This document shows positions 31,702 through 41,224 of a DNA stretch of 64,000 nucleotides, in pieces (position 1 is the stretch's first letter; each line of letters begins with the position of its first letter). The stretch comes from Enterobacter sp. Cy-643. GTDB taxonomy: Bacteria; Pseudomonadota; Gammaproteobacteria; Enterobacterales; Enterobacteriaceae. Below the pieces are notes generated by a model. It worked only from the letters and a program-made list of their open reading frames with translations, was not told the DNA's origin and searched no databases. The DNA is taken from the NCBI RefSeq assembly GCF_011752815.1, contig NZ_VWWV01000002.1, positions 620,001 through 684,000 on the forward strand, in the 5' to 3' direction. The position numbers and the translations under genes are program-made.

Positions 31702-31731
31702 ATAAAAAACGGGCGCTTACGCGCCCGGTTT
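31702..31731 (-). terminator. Terminator-like hairpin between chiP and chiQ
   Basis: On the minus strand ACCGGGCGC-gtaa-GCGCCCGTTTTTTATA has an 8-9 bp GC stem with a six-U tract, all the features of an intrinsic terminator. It lies in the 46 bases between chiP and chiQ, so chiQ expression should depend on read-through. Confidence 0.75.
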
Positions 31732-31735
31732 CGCA

Positions 31736-33142
31736 TCAGAAGATGGTGAACGGAGCAATTACGATGAATTTCACGTCACGCTCATCCTGGAAGATGTTGC
31801 CGTAACCACCGCCCCAGCTTGGGATGTCGGAGTGGTTGTCGTACTGAGTGAAGTGCAGTTTGAACAGCGTGCCTTTCGCGCGGCCTTCCTGCACGGTATA
31901 CATTGCGTCGAGGCTGTAAGAAGACTCTTTGATCTTGTTGGAAGCGAGATCCTGGCGGTTACCGGAAGCATCAAGCGCCCATGTAGATGGTTTTGCATCC
32001 CAGGCATAAACGTAAGAAGCACCCACTGCCCAACCCGGCAGATTCCAGTTGCTCAGATCATACATGGCGCCGAAGAACACGGCTTTTTCACCGTTGGCGT
32101 TGAAGTCAGAGCGGTTATCCCACCACACATCCAGACGACCGTTGGAAGAAGCGTAGGTAGGCGTCATACGCTGCAGGAAGTAGCCCTGCTGGCCTTCTGC
32201 CTTCACCATGGTCCCTTCCAGACGCAGGTCAACCTGGCCAATTTTATAGCCAAAGGTCAACGCCTGGAGCCACGCGGTGCCGTCGTAGATATCGTTGATG
32301 GTGTTGTTAGCCGCTTTGTCACGAGTGCCGTAGAACTGGTAGCTGGTGCTCAGCGGGCTGCCTGCAACGTCGAATTTGTAGCTGGCTTTAGCAAAGTACT
32401 GATCAACAAAGCCCTGAGCCTGACCAAATGCAGCTTCCAGAATCAGGTCGTTTTTGAAGTCATACTTCGCGCCGATGGAGTGCAGGTAATCAACTTTGGT
32501 CTTTTTGTCGTTCTGGTAGAACTTGTCGGTTTCCAGGTGCCATGGCGCCTTGTACTCGTTGGTCCACATGTAGGAGAAGCTCAGTGCGCCAGCATCGCCG
32601 TAGTCGAATGCGGCACCCGCTTCAGCCCCCTGATAGGTACCAGGCATAAAGCTCCAGTGTGGCGCTAACAGGGTTTGGCCGGTTGGCTGAATGTAGCCTG
32701 CGCGAGCCCATACCGGGCCGTATTTGAATTTAGCGGCGGCTTTATAAAGGCTGATACCGCCTTTATCGCCGGAATAGTCTTCGTCGTAGGTTTTATTTTT
32801 AGAGGAGAAGGCGATTTCGTTCGGATGGCCGCTGGCGCTGTCTTCGGCCATTTCAATGGCGGTGAAGGCGGCGATATCGAAACCAAACATGTCAGCCGCA
32901 TAGCCAGACTGGAAGTCGAGGTTAGCGTTCCAGGTTGAGTGTGACAGGTTAGTTTTGTACTTACCGTCGGACACGTCTTTACGGTCACGTTCACGCTGCC
33001 AGTAATAGATGCCGCCGGTCAGCGTAGAGTCATCAACAAAGCCCGCGGCGCTAACCTGCGGAGCCACTACAAAACCTGAAAGAGCGGTAACGCTTGCAAT
33101 AGCAAGAGCAAGCGCACTACGTTTGCCACTAAACGTACGCAT
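31736..33142 (-). CDS. chiP: Chitoporin ChiP
   Basis: ChiP is the outer-membrane channel that admits chito-oligosaccharides. The 468-aa product (ATG at 33142) has the E. coli length, a signal peptide of about 32 residues ending near VSA-AG, and an OprD-like beta-barrel rich in aromatic residues that ends in phenylalanine (IAPFTIF). Conserved stretches include [17 protein letters not shown] and [19 protein letters not shown]. Translation is set by the ChiX sRNA site over the ribosome-binding site; NagC-like operators lie upstream. Confidence 0.97.
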   Translation of the reverse strand: MRTFSGKRSALALAIASVTALSGFVVAPQVSAAGFVDDSTLTGGIYYWQRERDRKDVSDGKYKTNLSHSTWNANLDFQSGYAADMFGFDIAAFTAIEMAEDSASGHPNEIAFSSKNKTYDEDYSGDKGGISLYKAAAKFKYGPVWARAGYIQPTGQTLLAPHWSFMPGTYQGAEAGAAFDYGDAGALSFSYMWTNEYKAPWHLETDKFYQNDKKTKVDYLHSIGAKYDFKNDLILEAAFGQAQGFVDQYFAKASYKFDVAGSPLSTSYQFYGTRDKAANNTINDIYDGTAWLQALTFGYKIGQVDLRLEGTMVKAEGQQGYFLQRMTPTYASSNGRLDVWWDNRSDFNANGEKAVFFGAMYDLSNWNLPGWAVGASYVYAWDAKPSTWALDASGNRQDLASNKIKESSYSLDAMYTVQEGRAKGTLFKLHFTQYDNHSDIPSWGGGYGNIFQDERDVKFIVIAPFTIF

Positions 33143-33146
33143 AGTT

Positions 33147-33162
33147 AAATTCCTCTTTGACG
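33147..33162 (-). promoter_or_regulatory. ChiX sRNA pairing site covering the chiP ribosome-binding site
   Basis: The chiP leader on the minus strand reads CGTCAAAGAGGAATTT just before the ATG. Its complement AAATTCCTCTTTGACG is identical to the seed of the ChiX (MicM) sRNA as I recall it. The duplex would bury the AGAGGA ribosome-binding site. In E. coli and Salmonella ChiX silences chiPQ until chitosugars induce a decoy in the chb mRNA. Confidence 0.8.
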
Positions 33163-33273
33163 TAAAAATCATCGTCTGACGTGAAAAGCGCCATTGACGA
33201 AAAAAAGTAAAATTGCCTGACGGCTAAAAGCGGTTTTTGCCTAATACACCCGCATTACTGCTGCTGATAGACT

Positions 33274-33294
33274 ATTTTTCGCGACGCGAATTAT
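33274..33294 (-). promoter_or_regulatory. NagC-like operator upstream of chiP (proximal)
   Basis: ATTTTTCGCGACGCGAATTAT contains a perfect TTCGCG-A-CGCGAA palindrome with A/T-rich flanks, the form of NagC operators. It lies about 140 bases before the chiP start. chiPQ is in the NagC regulon of E. coli. Confidence 0.65.
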
Positions 33295-33504
33295 CAATGA
33301 CTTTGTATCAGAGATTTCCTGGAGTATGACAGAGAGCACATAATCTATGTGCATTTGTAACAAAATTGCGCAGCAGATTATTAACCCTAATAATGATTGA
33401 TTTTAAGAATAAAATCTCTTTGAGAGCGCTTTCATTATAAGCATCAGGAGATTACGGGGAAGGCATGACTTTGTGTGAGGGTGCTTTCACAAAAATGTGA
33501 ATGA

Positions 33505-33530
33505 GAATTAATTCGCATCGCGAATGTGTA
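33505..33530 (-). promoter_or_regulatory. NagC-like operator upstream of chiP (distal)
   Basis: ATTCGCATCGCGAAT with A/T-rich flanks is a second NagC-like palindrome, centred about 234 bases from the proximal one. The 464 bases between chiP and glnS contain no gene; apart from these operators and the glnS terminator the sequence is A/T-rich promoter DNA. Confidence 0.55.
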
Positions 33531-33558
33531 TGAGAAGTTAATAACAAGTACATTGGAA

Positions 33559-33586
33559 GAAAAAACGCCGCATTTAGCGGCGTTTT
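33559..33586 (-). terminator. Intrinsic terminator after glnS
   Basis: On the minus strand AAAACGCCGC-taaat-GCGGCGTTTTTTC gives an 8-bp GC-rich stem with a U tract, about 20 bases after the glnS stop. Confidence 0.8.
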
Positions 33587-33606
33587 CATCAGGCAATAAA
33601 CGGCAA

Positions 33607-35274
33607 TTATTCGCCGATTTTTGCCCAGGTATCACGCAGGCCAACGGTGCGGTTAAACACCAGTTTTTCCGCGGTCGCATAGCGACTGTCCAGGCAGAAG
33701 TAACCTTCACGCTCGAACTGGTATGCCTTACTTTTTTCCGCATTCTGCAGGCTAGGCTCAACGAAGCCCTGGCGAATGACGAGGGAATCCGCGTTAATGG
33801 TAGACAGGAAGTCTTCCGCAGCCCCTGGATTCGCGACGCTAAACAAACGGTCGTACAGACGGATTTCAACCGGCAGCGCGTGTGCTGCGCTCACCCAGTG
33901 AATAACGCCTTTAACCTTGCGGCCGTCCGCCGGATCCTTGCTCAGGGTTTCCGGATCGTAGGTGCAGTACAGTTCGGTGATGTTACCTTCTGCGTCTTTT
34001 TCTACACGTTCAGCTTTAATCACATAGGCATTACGCAGGCGAACTTCTTTACCCAACACCAGGCGCTTATACTGCTTGTTGGCTTCTTCACGGAAGTCAG
34101 CGCGATCGATATAGACCTCACGGCTGAACGGAACTTCACGGCTACCCATTTCAGGTTTGTTAGGATGATTCGGCATGGTGACCGTCTCTTCTTCACCTTC
34201 AGGGTAGTTAGTGATAATAACTTTTACCGGATCCAGTACAGCCATTGCACGCGGCGCATTCTCGTTAAGATCGTCACGGATGCAGGATTCCAGAGAAGCC
34301 ATTTCAACGGTGTTGTCCTGCTTGGTTACGCCAATGCGTTTACAGAACTCGCGAATGGATGCTGCGGTATAGCCGCGGCGACGCAGGCCGGAGATAGTCG
34401 GCATACGCGGGTCGTCCCAGCCTTCCACAATCTTCTCGGTCACCAGCAGGTTCAGCTTACGCTTGGACATGATGGCGTACTCGAGATTCAGGCGAGAAAA
34501 CTCGTACTGGCGCGGGTGGGCAGGGATGGTGATGTTATCCAGCACCCAATCATACAGGCGGCGGTTATCCTGGAACTCCAGGGTACACAGCGAGTGCGTA
34601 ATGCCTTCCAGCGCATCGGAAATACAGTGGGTAAAGTCGTACATCGGGTAGATGCACCACTTGTTACCGGTCTGGTGGTGATCGGCAAATTTAATGCGAT
34701 ACAGCACCGGGTCGCGCATAACGATGAACGGCGAAGCCATGTCGATTTTGGCACGCAGGCAGGCGGTACCTTCGGCGAACTCACCGTTGCGCATTTTCTC
34801 GAACAGCGCGAGGTTTTCCTCAACGCTACGATCGCGGAACGGGCTGTTTTTACCAGGCGCCGTCAGAGAGCCACGATATTCACGAATTTGTTCCGGGCTC
34901 AGCTCATCAACATAAGCCAGCCCTTTATTGATCAGCTCAACGGCATAATTAAACAGCTGGTCAAAATAGTCAGACGAATAACGCACGTTACCGGACCAGT
35001 GGAAGCCCAGCCATTCAACGTCGTGCTTGATGGACTCTACGTATTCGATATCTTCTTTTACCGGGTTCGTATCATCGAAGCGCAGGTTGCATTGCCCCTG
35101 GTAATCCTGGGCAATGCCAAAGTTCAGGCAAATAGACTTGGCGTGACCAATATGCAGATAGCCATTTGGCTCAGGCGGAAAACGGGTGCAAATACTGGTG
35201 TGCTTCCCGTTCGCCAGGTCTTCATCAATGATCTGACGAATAAAGTTAGTTGGGCGGGCTTCAGCCTCACTCAT
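33607..35274 (-). CDS. glnS: Glutaminyl-tRNA synthetase
   Basis: GlnS charges tRNA-Gln; four tRNA-Gln genes lie about 10 kb away in this window. The 555-aa class I enzyme (554 in E. coli) shows the HIGH motif in [15 protein letters not shown] and the KMSKS-equivalent MSKRKL. The N-terminal Rossmann catalytic domain is followed by two C-terminal beta-barrels that read the anticodon. It lies about 180 bases after nagE in the same direction, with a nagE terminator in between. Confidence 0.98.
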   Translation of the reverse strand: MSEAEARPTNFIRQIIDEDLANGKHTSICTRFPPEPNGYLHIGHAKSICLNFGIAQDYQGQCNLRFDDTNPVKEDIEYVESIKHDVEWLGFHWSGNVRYSSDYFDQLFNYAVELINKGLAYVDELSPEQIREYRGSLTAPGKNSPFRDRSVEENLALFEKMRNGEFAEGTACLRAKIDMASPFIVMRDPVLYRIKFADHHQTGNKWCIYPMYDFTHCISDALEGITHSLCTLEFQDNRRLYDWVLDNITIPAHPRQYEFSRLNLEYAIMSKRKLNLLVTEKIVEGWDDPRMPTISGLRRRGYTAASIREFCKRIGVTKQDNTVEMASLESCIRDDLNENAPRAMAVLDPVKVIITNYPEGEEETVTMPNHPNKPEMGSREVPFSREVYIDRADFREEANKQYKRLVLGKEVRLRNAYVIKAERVEKDAEGNITELYCTYDPETLSKDPADGRKVKGVIHWVSAAHALPVEIRLYDRLFSVANPGAAEDFLSTINADSLVIRQGFVEPSLQNAEKSKAYQFEREGYFCLDSRYATAEKLVFNRTVGLRDTWAKIGE

Positions 35275-35392
35275 CGCGGGTTCCTCAAAGCGTGTACCTT
35301 AGTTAACGGCGTATGATCTAATAAGCGGCCTCGGGAAACAACCTTTAGTTGCATAAATTAGGGTTATCCATATTTGCCTGACGGCAGGCAAT

Positions 35393-35425
35393 AAAAAAGC
35401 GGCTGACGATTTACGTCAGCCGCTT
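35393..35425 (-). terminator. Intrinsic terminator after nagE
   Basis: On the minus strand AAGCGGCTGACG-taaat-CGTCAGCCGCTTTTTT forms a perfect 12-bp stem with a six-U tract, separating nagE from glnS. Confidence 0.85.
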
Positions 35426-35452
35426 AAGGCACAAATGCTTACTCAGGAGCGA

Positions 35453-37477
35453 TTATTTGCCTTTAATCTCATACAGTGGCGTTTGACCCGCAACCACCTG
35501 ACCTTTCGCCTGGATAACCAGACCGCTGAAGTCATCAATGTTGCTGCAAACTACCGGGCTAATCATGGAGCGAGCGTTAGCGTTCAGGAAATCAAGATCC
35601 ATTTCCAGAATCGGCTGGCCGGCAACCACTTCGGCTCCCTCTTCCACCAGACGCGTGAAGCCTTTGCCACCCAGAGCAACGGTATCGATGCCCATGTGAA
35701 CCACAATTTCAGCGCCTTTTTCTGTTTCAAGGCAGAACGCGTGGTTGGTGTTGAAGATTTTCACGATAGTCCCGGCGGCTGGAGAAACCACGGTTTTATC
35801 CGTCGGCTTAACGGCCACGCCATCGCCTACGGCCTTGCTGGCGAAAGCTTCGTCAGGCACCTGGTCAAGCTCAACTACGTCGCCGGTTACCGGAGAAACC
35901 AGAGCAGCAACGACTGTGCTGGTCGCATTTGGTACAGCCTGAGGTTTAGCAGCAGGCGTCGGGGCTGCACCCGCAACTGGTGCGGCCGCTTCTACAGTGC
36001 CGGCAGTTTTCATTGCGTTAGCAATTTTTTCTGCAGCAAAGCCAACGATGATTTGTACGCTGGTTTTGTTCAGGCGAATCACGCCCGTTGCACCCAGACG
36101 CTTAGCCAGCGCTTCGTTTACGACGGAAGAGTCTTTCACGCTCAGACGCAGACGAGTGATACAGGCATCAATGCCGGTCAGGTTTGCAGAGCCGCCAACC
36201 GCAGAGATGTACTGACGAGCCAGGCCGGAAACGTCCTGATTCGCGTCACCGCTAACGTTCACATCCTGACCATCGGCTTCGTCACCGGCTACCGCCAGTT
36301 CACGGCCCGGCGTCAGCAGATTGAACTTGGTGATGGTGAAACGGAACACCACGTAGTAGATAACGAAGAACACCAGACCCTGAGGGATCAGCATCCACCA
36401 GTGGGTTGCCAGCGGGTTACGGGAAGAAAGCACCATATCCACCAGACCCGCAGAGAAGCCGAAGCCCGCAATCCAGTGCATGCTTGCTGCGATAAATACG
36501 GAGATACCGGTCAGCACTGCGTGAATCACGTACAGTACCGGAGCAACGAACATGAAGGAGAATTCCAGCGGCTCGGTGATACCGGTGAAGAACGCAGCGA
36601 AAGCAGCGGCCATCATGATACCGGCAACTTTTGCTTTGTTTTCAGGACGTGCGCAGTGGTAGATGGCCAGCGCTGCACCCGGCAGACCGAACATCATGAT
36701 CGGGAAGAAGCCCGCCTGGTAGCGACCGGTGATACCGACAACCGCTTTGCCTGCTTCGATGGACTGAGCGCCACCCAGGAAGTTAGGAATGTCGTTAATC
36801 CCCGCAACGTCAAACCAGAACACGGAGTTCAGCGCGTGGTGCAGGCCAACCGGGATCAACAGACGGTTGAAGAAAGCGTAGATACCTGCGCCCGCAGAAC
36901 CCAGCTTCTGAATGTGCTCCCCGAAGTTCACCAGACCGTCGAAGATCATTGGCCAGACGTACATCATGATGAAAGCAACGGCAATCATCACGAAGGAGGT
37001 CAGGATTGGCACCAGACGACGACCGCTGAAGAAGGAGAGCGCTTTCGGCAGCTCAACGCCGCTAAAGCGGTTATAGAGTTCTGCAGAAATGATACCCACC
37101 AGGATACCAACAAACTGGTTGCTGATTTTACCGAACGCCGCCGGAACTTGATCCGCCGGAATTTTCTGGATCATGGCAACCGCTGCTGGCGAGCAGAGGG
37201 TGGTCAGAACCAGGAAGCCAACAAAGCCGGTCAGTGCAGCGGCACCGTCTTTGTCTTTGGACATGCCGTAAGCGACGCCGATGGCGAACAACACGGACAT
37301 GTTATCGATAATGGCGGAACCGGATTTAATGAAGAGCGCCGCTAACGCGTTGTCTCCACCCCAGCTGACTGGGTCAATCCAGTAACCAACCCCCATTAAT
37401 ATTGCTGCTGCTGGCAGTGTAGCCACCGGCACCATAAGTGCCCGGCCCACGCGCTGTAGATAACCTAGAATACTCAC
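35453..37477 (-). CDS. nagE: N-acetylglucosamine-specific PTS enzyme IICBA
   Basis: NagE imports and phosphorylates GlcNAc. It is a three-domain fusion of 674 aa: membrane IIC (about 1-385), IIB with the phosphocysteine in DACITRLRLSVKD, an Ala/Pro linker, and IIA with the phosphohistidine in VVHMGIDTVAL. The start is GTG at 37477 after AGGGGGAA. The IIA part is almost identical to E. coli K-12, but the IIC domain (GRALMVPVATLPAAAILMGVG) is clearly the type I recall from Klebsiella. It is divergent from nagB, with shared NagC and CRP sites. Confidence 0.96.
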   Translation of the reverse strand: MSILGYLQRVGRALMVPVATLPAAAILMGVGYWIDPVSWGGDNALAALFIKSGSAIIDNMSVLFAIGVAYGMSKDKDGAAALTGFVGFLVLTTLCSPAAVAMIQKIPADQVPAAFGKISNQFVGILVGIISAELYNRFSGVELPKALSFFSGRRLVPILTSFVMIAVAFIMMYVWPMIFDGLVNFGEHIQKLGSAGAGIYAFFNRLLIPVGLHHALNSVFWFDVAGINDIPNFLGGAQSIEAGKAVVGITGRYQAGFFPIMMFGLPGAALAIYHCARPENKAKVAGIMMAAAFAAFFTGITEPLEFSFMFVAPVLYVIHAVLTGISVFIAASMHWIAGFGFSAGLVDMVLSSRNPLATHWWMLIPQGLVFFVIYYVVFRFTITKFNLLTPGRELAVAGDEADGQDVNVSGDANQDVSGLARQYISAVGGSANLTGIDACITRLRLSVKDSSVVNEALAKRLGATGVIRLNKTSVQIIVGFAAEKIANAMKTAGTVEAAAPVAGAAPTPAAKPQAVPNATSTVVAALVSPVTGDVVELDQVPDEAFASKAVGDGVAVKPTDKTVVSPAAGTIVKIFNTNHAFCLETEKGAEIVVHMGIDTVALGGKGFTRLVEEGAEVVAGQPILEMDLDFLNANARSMISPVVCSNIDDFSGLVIQAKGQVVAGQTPLYEIKGK

Positions 37478-37589
37478 TTTATTCCCCCTATGAGACCCCG
37501 TTAAGGCTCGCTCAAGCAGTGTTTTTATTGTCTTACTTACATTGAATACACGGCGACGATTCACATCACACGGTGAAGTGTGAAAAAAA

Positions 37590-37610
37590 TTAATTCGTAC
37601 CGCAAATTAA
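37590..37610. promoter_or_regulatory. NagC operator on the nagE side
   Basis: TTAATTCGTACCGCAAATTAA is an imperfect palindrome of the NagC type, lying about 113 bases before the nagE start. It resembles the E. coli nagE box. Its centre is close to 94 bases from the candidate nagB box, the spacing that supports NagC looping in E. coli. Confidence 0.65.
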
Positions 37611-37622
37611 ACGCACCTTTTT

Positions 37623-37638
37623 TGTGATATTTATCACC
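37623..37638. promoter_or_regulatory. CRP site between nagE and nagB
   Basis: TGTGATATTTATCACC matches the CRP consensus TGTGA-N6-TCACA at all but the final base. It lies between the two NagC boxes, consistent with cAMP-CRP activation of the divergent nag promoters. Confidence 0.75.
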
Positions 37639-37683
37639 AAATATCGCTTCAACCCTCCCCCTTCACTGGCTATCTCCGAAAAC

Positions 37684-37706
37684 TTATTTTATGATTCAAA
37701 AAATCA
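37684..37706. promoter_or_regulatory. Candidate NagC operator on the nagB side
   Basis: TTATTTTATGATTCAAAAAAT lies about 105 bases before nagB and is centred about 94 bases from the nagE box. It lacks the CG-rich centre of strong NagC sites, and the assignment leans on spacing. The nagE-nagB gap otherwise holds promoter sequence and no gene. Confidence 0.45.
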
Positions 37707-37811
37707 AGGCGGATTGATCCCTGTTGGTTCAGTATAAAAGTGGTTTACCCTTATGCTTATCGAGATCGATTCAGCTAACCCTATTTTTACTCTTAAACTA
37801 CGAGGTGAATG

Positions 37812-38612
37812 ATGAGACTGATTCCCCTGGCTACCCCGGCACAAGTCGGCAAATGGGCAGCTCGCCATATTGTAAATCGCATTAATGCATTCAAACCGAC
37901 CGCGGACCGCCCTTTTGTTCTGGGTCTGCCAACCGGCGGCACGCCGCTGGAAGCTTACAAAGCCCTGGTTGAGATGCATAAAGCAGGCCAGGTTAGCTTT
38001 AAGAACGTCGTCACGTTCAACATGGATGAATACGTCGGCCTGCCGAAAGAGCATCCGGAAAGTTATTATACTTTCATGCACCGCAACTTCTTTGATCACG
38101 TTGATATCCCAGCGGAAAACATCAACCTGCTGAACGGCAATGCGGAAGATGTTGACGCAGAATGCCGCCGTTACGAAGAGAAAATTCGCTCCTACGGCAA
38201 AATTCACCTGTTCATGGGCGGCGTGGGTAACGACGGCCACATTGCGTTCAACGAACCAGCGTCTTCTCTGGCTTCCCGCACCCGTATTAAAACCCTGACC
38301 CATGACACCCGCGTGGCAAACTCTCGCTTCTTCGGCGGCGACGTGACTCAGGTACCTAAATACGCCCTGACCGTTGGCGTGGGCACCCTGCTGGATGCAG
38401 AAGAAGTGATGATCCTGGTGCTGGGCGGCGTCAAAGCGCTGGCGCTGCAGGCGGCCGTGGAAGGCAACGTTAACCATATGTGGACTATCACCTGTCTGCA
38501 GCTGCATCCGAAGGCTGTGATCGTGTGTGACGAGCCGTCCACCATGGAGCTGAAGGTGAAAACGTTGAAATATTTCAACGAGCTGGAAGCAGAAAACATC
38601 AAAGGCCTTTAA
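37812..38612 (+). CDS. nagB: Glucosamine-6-phosphate deaminase
   Basis: NagB converts glucosamine-6-P to fructose-6-P and ammonia, the last step of amino-sugar breakdown. Two ATG codons are adjacent; the second (37812) gives the 266-aa E. coli length and better spacing from GAGGTG. Active-site segments are GLPTGGTP (phosphate loop), FNMDEYVGL (D72) and [14 protein letters not shown] (D141, H143, E148). It heads the nagBACD operon. A hairpin repeat lies in the 175-base spacer before nagA. Confidence 0.98.
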   Translation: MRLIPLATPAQVGKWAARHIVNRINAFKPTADRPFVLGLPTGGTPLEAYKALVEMHKAGQVSFKNVVTFNMDEYVGLPKEHPESYYTFMHRNFFDHVDIPAENINLLNGNAEDVDAECRRYEEKIRSYGKIHLFMGGVGNDGHIAFNEPASSLASRTRIKTLTHDTRVANSRFFGGDVTQVPKYALTVGVGTLLDAEEVMILVLGGVKALALQAAVEGNVNHMWTITCLQLHPKAVIVCDEPSTMELKVKTLKYFNELEAENIKGL

Positions 38613-38640
38613 GGCCCGCTCGGCTACTGATGCGCCTCAA

Positions 38641-38740
38641 ACGGCAACCGCTGAGGGCGTCAGTAGTCCAGGAAAATCAATGCATTGATTTCCTACAGTC
38701 AGTCATAAAGAGGAAGGTGTTTAGACTTTTCCTCTTTATT
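38641..38740 (-). repeat. Two-hairpin intergenic repeat, copy C (between nagB and nagA)
   Basis: Read on the minus strand the copy has hairpin 1 (AAAGAGGAA and TTCCTCTTT arms, 38707-38737), a 15-base spacer and hairpin 2 (perfect 18-base palindrome AAATCAATGCATTGATTT, 38674-38691). The same order, spacing and hairpin-2 core occur at 44.0 and 55.85 kb in this window. A weaker match (ACGGCAACCGCTGA) continues into 38641-38656. The element enlarges the nagB-nagA spacer inside an operon. Confidence 0.7.
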
Positions 38741-38787
38741 AGCGATCTTACAGTCTTAAAGCACGACGTTATTACCGGGGGTAGGAT

Positions 38788-39936
38788 ATGTATGCATTAA
38801 TCCACGGTCGGATTTATACCGGCCACGAAATTCTGGATGACCACGCGGTAGTCATTGCCGATGGCCTGATTGAGCGCGTTTGCCCTGTTGGTGCACTGCC
38901 AGCAGGTATCGAAACGCGCGATGTGGGCGGTGCCGTCATTGCCCCCGGCTTTATTGATGTACAGTTGAACGGCTGCGGCGGCGTACAGTTTAACGATACT
39001 GCAGAAGCCGTTTCTGTTGAAACGCTGGAAATCATGCAGAAAGCGAACGAACGCTCAGGCTGCACCAGTTACCTGCCAACGCTTATCACCACCAGCGACG
39101 AGCTGATGATGCAGGGCGTGAAAGTCATGCGTGACTATCTGGCGAAGTACAGCCATCAGGCGCTGGGCTTACACCTTGAAGGACCGTGGCTCAACATCGT
39201 GAAGAAAGGGACGCATAATCCAGGCTTCGTCCGTCAACCGGATGCAAAGCTGGTTGATTTCCTGTGCCAAAATGCAGATGTGATCACAAAAATCACCCTC
39301 GCACCTGAAATGGTTGAGCCAGAAGTCATTCAGAAACTGGTGGCAGCAGGCATCATCGTTTCTGCCGGTCATTCCAATGCAACGATTAAAGAAGCCAAAA
39401 TTGGCTTCCGCGCAGGGATCACCTTCGCAACCCACCTTTTCAACGCGATGCCATATATTACCGGCCGTGAACCTGGCCTTGCGGGCGCAATTTTTGATGA
39501 AGCCGACGTTTACTGTGGCATCATTGCTGATGGTTTACATGTGGATTATGCGAACATCCGCACCGCAAAACGTGTGAAGGGCGATAAACTGTGCCTGGTT
39601 ACCGACGCAACCGCCCCGGCAGGTGCCAACATCGATCAGTTCATTTTTGCTGGCAAAACAATATACTACCGTGACGGTCTGTGCGTAGATGAGAACGGTA
39701 CGCTGAGCGGGTCTGCACTGACCATGATTCAAGGCGTTCGCAATTTGGTGGAACACGCGGCCATCGCCCTGGATGAAGTCCTGCGCATGGCAACGCTCTA
39801 CCCTGCTCGCGCCATGGGCGTGGACAAGCACCTGGGGGCAATTGAAGCCGGTAAAGTGGCCAACCTCACCGTGTTTAACCGCGACTATAAAATTATCAAG
39901 ACCATCGTTAATGGTAACGAGGTCGTAACTGAGTAA
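38788..39936 (+). CDS. nagA: N-acetylglucosamine-6-phosphate deacetylase
   Basis: NagA removes acetate from GlcNAc-6-P, producing glucosamine-6-P for NagB and setting the level of the NagC inducer. The 382-aa amidohydrolase has the E. coli length. Recognisable are [21 protein letters not shown] (metal Glu), [19 protein letters not shown] and VTDATAPAG (catalytic Asp). Downstream, nagC starts five bases after the stop. Confidence 0.98.
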   Translation: MYALIHGRIYTGHEILDDHAVVIADGLIERVCPVGALPAGIETRDVGGAVIAPGFIDVQLNGCGGVQFNDTAEAVSVETLEIMQKANERSGCTSYLPTLITTSDELMMQGVKVMRDYLAKYSHQALGLHLEGPWLNIVKKGTHNPGFVRQPDAKLVDFLCQNADVITKITLAPEMVEPEVIQKLVAAGIIVSAGHSNATIKEAKIGFRAGITFATHLFNAMPYITGREPGLAGAIFDEADVYCGIIADGLHVDYANIRTAKRVKGDKLCLVTDATAPAGANIDQFIFAGKTIYYRDGLCVDENGTLSGSALTMIQGVRNLVEHAAIALDEVLRMATLYPARAMGVDKHLGAIEAGKVANLTVFNRDYKIIKTIVNGNEVVTE

Positions 39937-39941
39937 ATAGC

Positions 39942-41162
39942 ATGACGACTGGCGGACAAGCCCAAATTGGTAACGTTGACCTGGTAAAACAGCTGAATAG
40001 CGCGGCGGTCTACCGCCTGATCGATCAGCACGGTCCCATCTCGCGCATCCAGATTGCCGAACAAAGCCAGCTTGCGCCCGCCAGCGTCACAAAAATTACT
40101 CGCCAGCTTATTGAGCGCGGCCTGATCAAAGAAGTCGATCAGCAGGCCTCCACCGGCGGCCGCCGCGCTATCTCTATTACGACTGAAACACGTAACTTCC
40201 ATGCCATTGGCGTCCGCCTTGGGCGCCACGATGCCACTATCACCCTGTTCGACCTGAGCGCGAAATCTATCGCCGAAGAGCACTATCCGCTGCCGGAACG
40301 CACGCAGGAAACGCTCGAGCATGCGCTGCTCAACGCCATCAGCCACTTTATCGAAACCTGGCAGCGTAAAACCCGCGAACTTATCGCTATTTCGGTCATC
40401 CTGCCAGGGCTGGTTGACCCCGAAAGCGGCGTGATCCGCTATATGCCGCACATCGCCGTCAACAACTGGGCGCTGGTCGACAGCCTGGAAAAACGTTTCA
40501 ACGTGACCTGTTTTGTCGGCCATGACATTCGCAGCCTTGCGCTGGCCGAGCACTACTTCGGTGCAACTCACGATTGCGAAGACTCTATTTTGGTGCGCGT
40601 TCACCGCGGCACCGGGGCGGGTATCCTGTCAAACGGGCGGATTTTTATCGGCCGCAACGGGAACGTGGGTGAGATTGGCCACATTCAGGTAGATCCGCTG
40701 GGCGAGCGCTGCCACTGCGGTAACTTTGGCTGCCTGGAAACCATTGCCGCAAACGCCGCCATTGAAAAACGCGTCCGCCATTTGCTGGAACAAGGCTACA
40801 ACAGCCGCCTGACGCTGGAAGATTGCAGTATTCAGGCCATCTGCAAAGCGGCCAATAAAGGCGATGCGCTGGCCTGTGAAGTCCTGGAACACGTTGGTCG
40901 CCATCTGGGAAAAGCCATCTCCATCGCTATTAACCTGTTTAACCCGCAAAAGGTCGTCCTTGCCGGCGAAATAATTGAAGCCGAAAAGGTGCTGCTGCCG
41001 GCCATCGAAGGCTGCATCAACACTCAGGTATTAAACGCCTTCCGTAAGAACTTGCCTATTGTCTGCTCCAGGCTGGACGATCGCTCAGCCATCGGGGCCT
41101 TTGCGCTGGTTAAGCGCTCAATGCTAAACGGCGTCTTACTTCAGCATTTGCTGGAAAGTTAA
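39942..41162 (+). CDS. nagC: ROK-family repressor NagC
   Basis: NagC represses nagE and nagBACD (and, in E. coli, chiPQ) and is released by GlcNAc-6-P. The 406-aa protein has the E. coli length. An N-terminal winged helix-turn-helix (about residues 15-75, ISRIQIAEQSQLAPASVTKI) precedes the ROK sugar-kinase-like domain with GRNGNVGEIGHIQV and the zinc motif CHCGNFGCLE. It is cotranscribed with nagA; a small hairpin separates it from nagD. Confidence 0.98.
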   Translation: MTTGGQAQIGNVDLVKQLNSAAVYRLIDQHGPISRIQIAEQSQLAPASVTKITRQLIERGLIKEVDQQASTGGRRAISITTETRNFHAIGVRLGRHDATITLFDLSAKSIAEEHYPLPERTQETLEHALLNAISHFIETWQRKTRELIAISVILPGLVDPESGVIRYMPHIAVNNWALVDSLEKRFNVTCFVGHDIRSLALAEHYFGATHDCEDSILVRVHRGTGAGILSNGRIFIGRNGNVGEIGHIQVDPLGERCHCGNFGCLETIAANAAIEKRVRHLLEQGYNSRLTLEDCSIQAICKAANKGDALACEVLEHVGRHLGKAISIAINLFNPQKVVLAGEIIEAEKVLLPAIEGCINTQVLNAFRKNLPIVCSRLDDRSAIGAFALVKRSMLNGVLLQHLLES

Positions 41163-41183
41163 TGCTGCCCAGGCAGCATTTTA
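41161..41183 (+). terminator. Hairpin between nagC and nagD
   Basis: AATGCTG-cccagg-CAGCATTTTA overlaps the nagC stop codon. The stem is short and the T tract is only four bases, so it is likely a partial attenuator that lowers nagD expression. Confidence 0.45.
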
Positions 41184-41224
41184 CGCTATAGTTACCGACT
41201 TCATTCCGTGAGCCAGAGTTGTTA

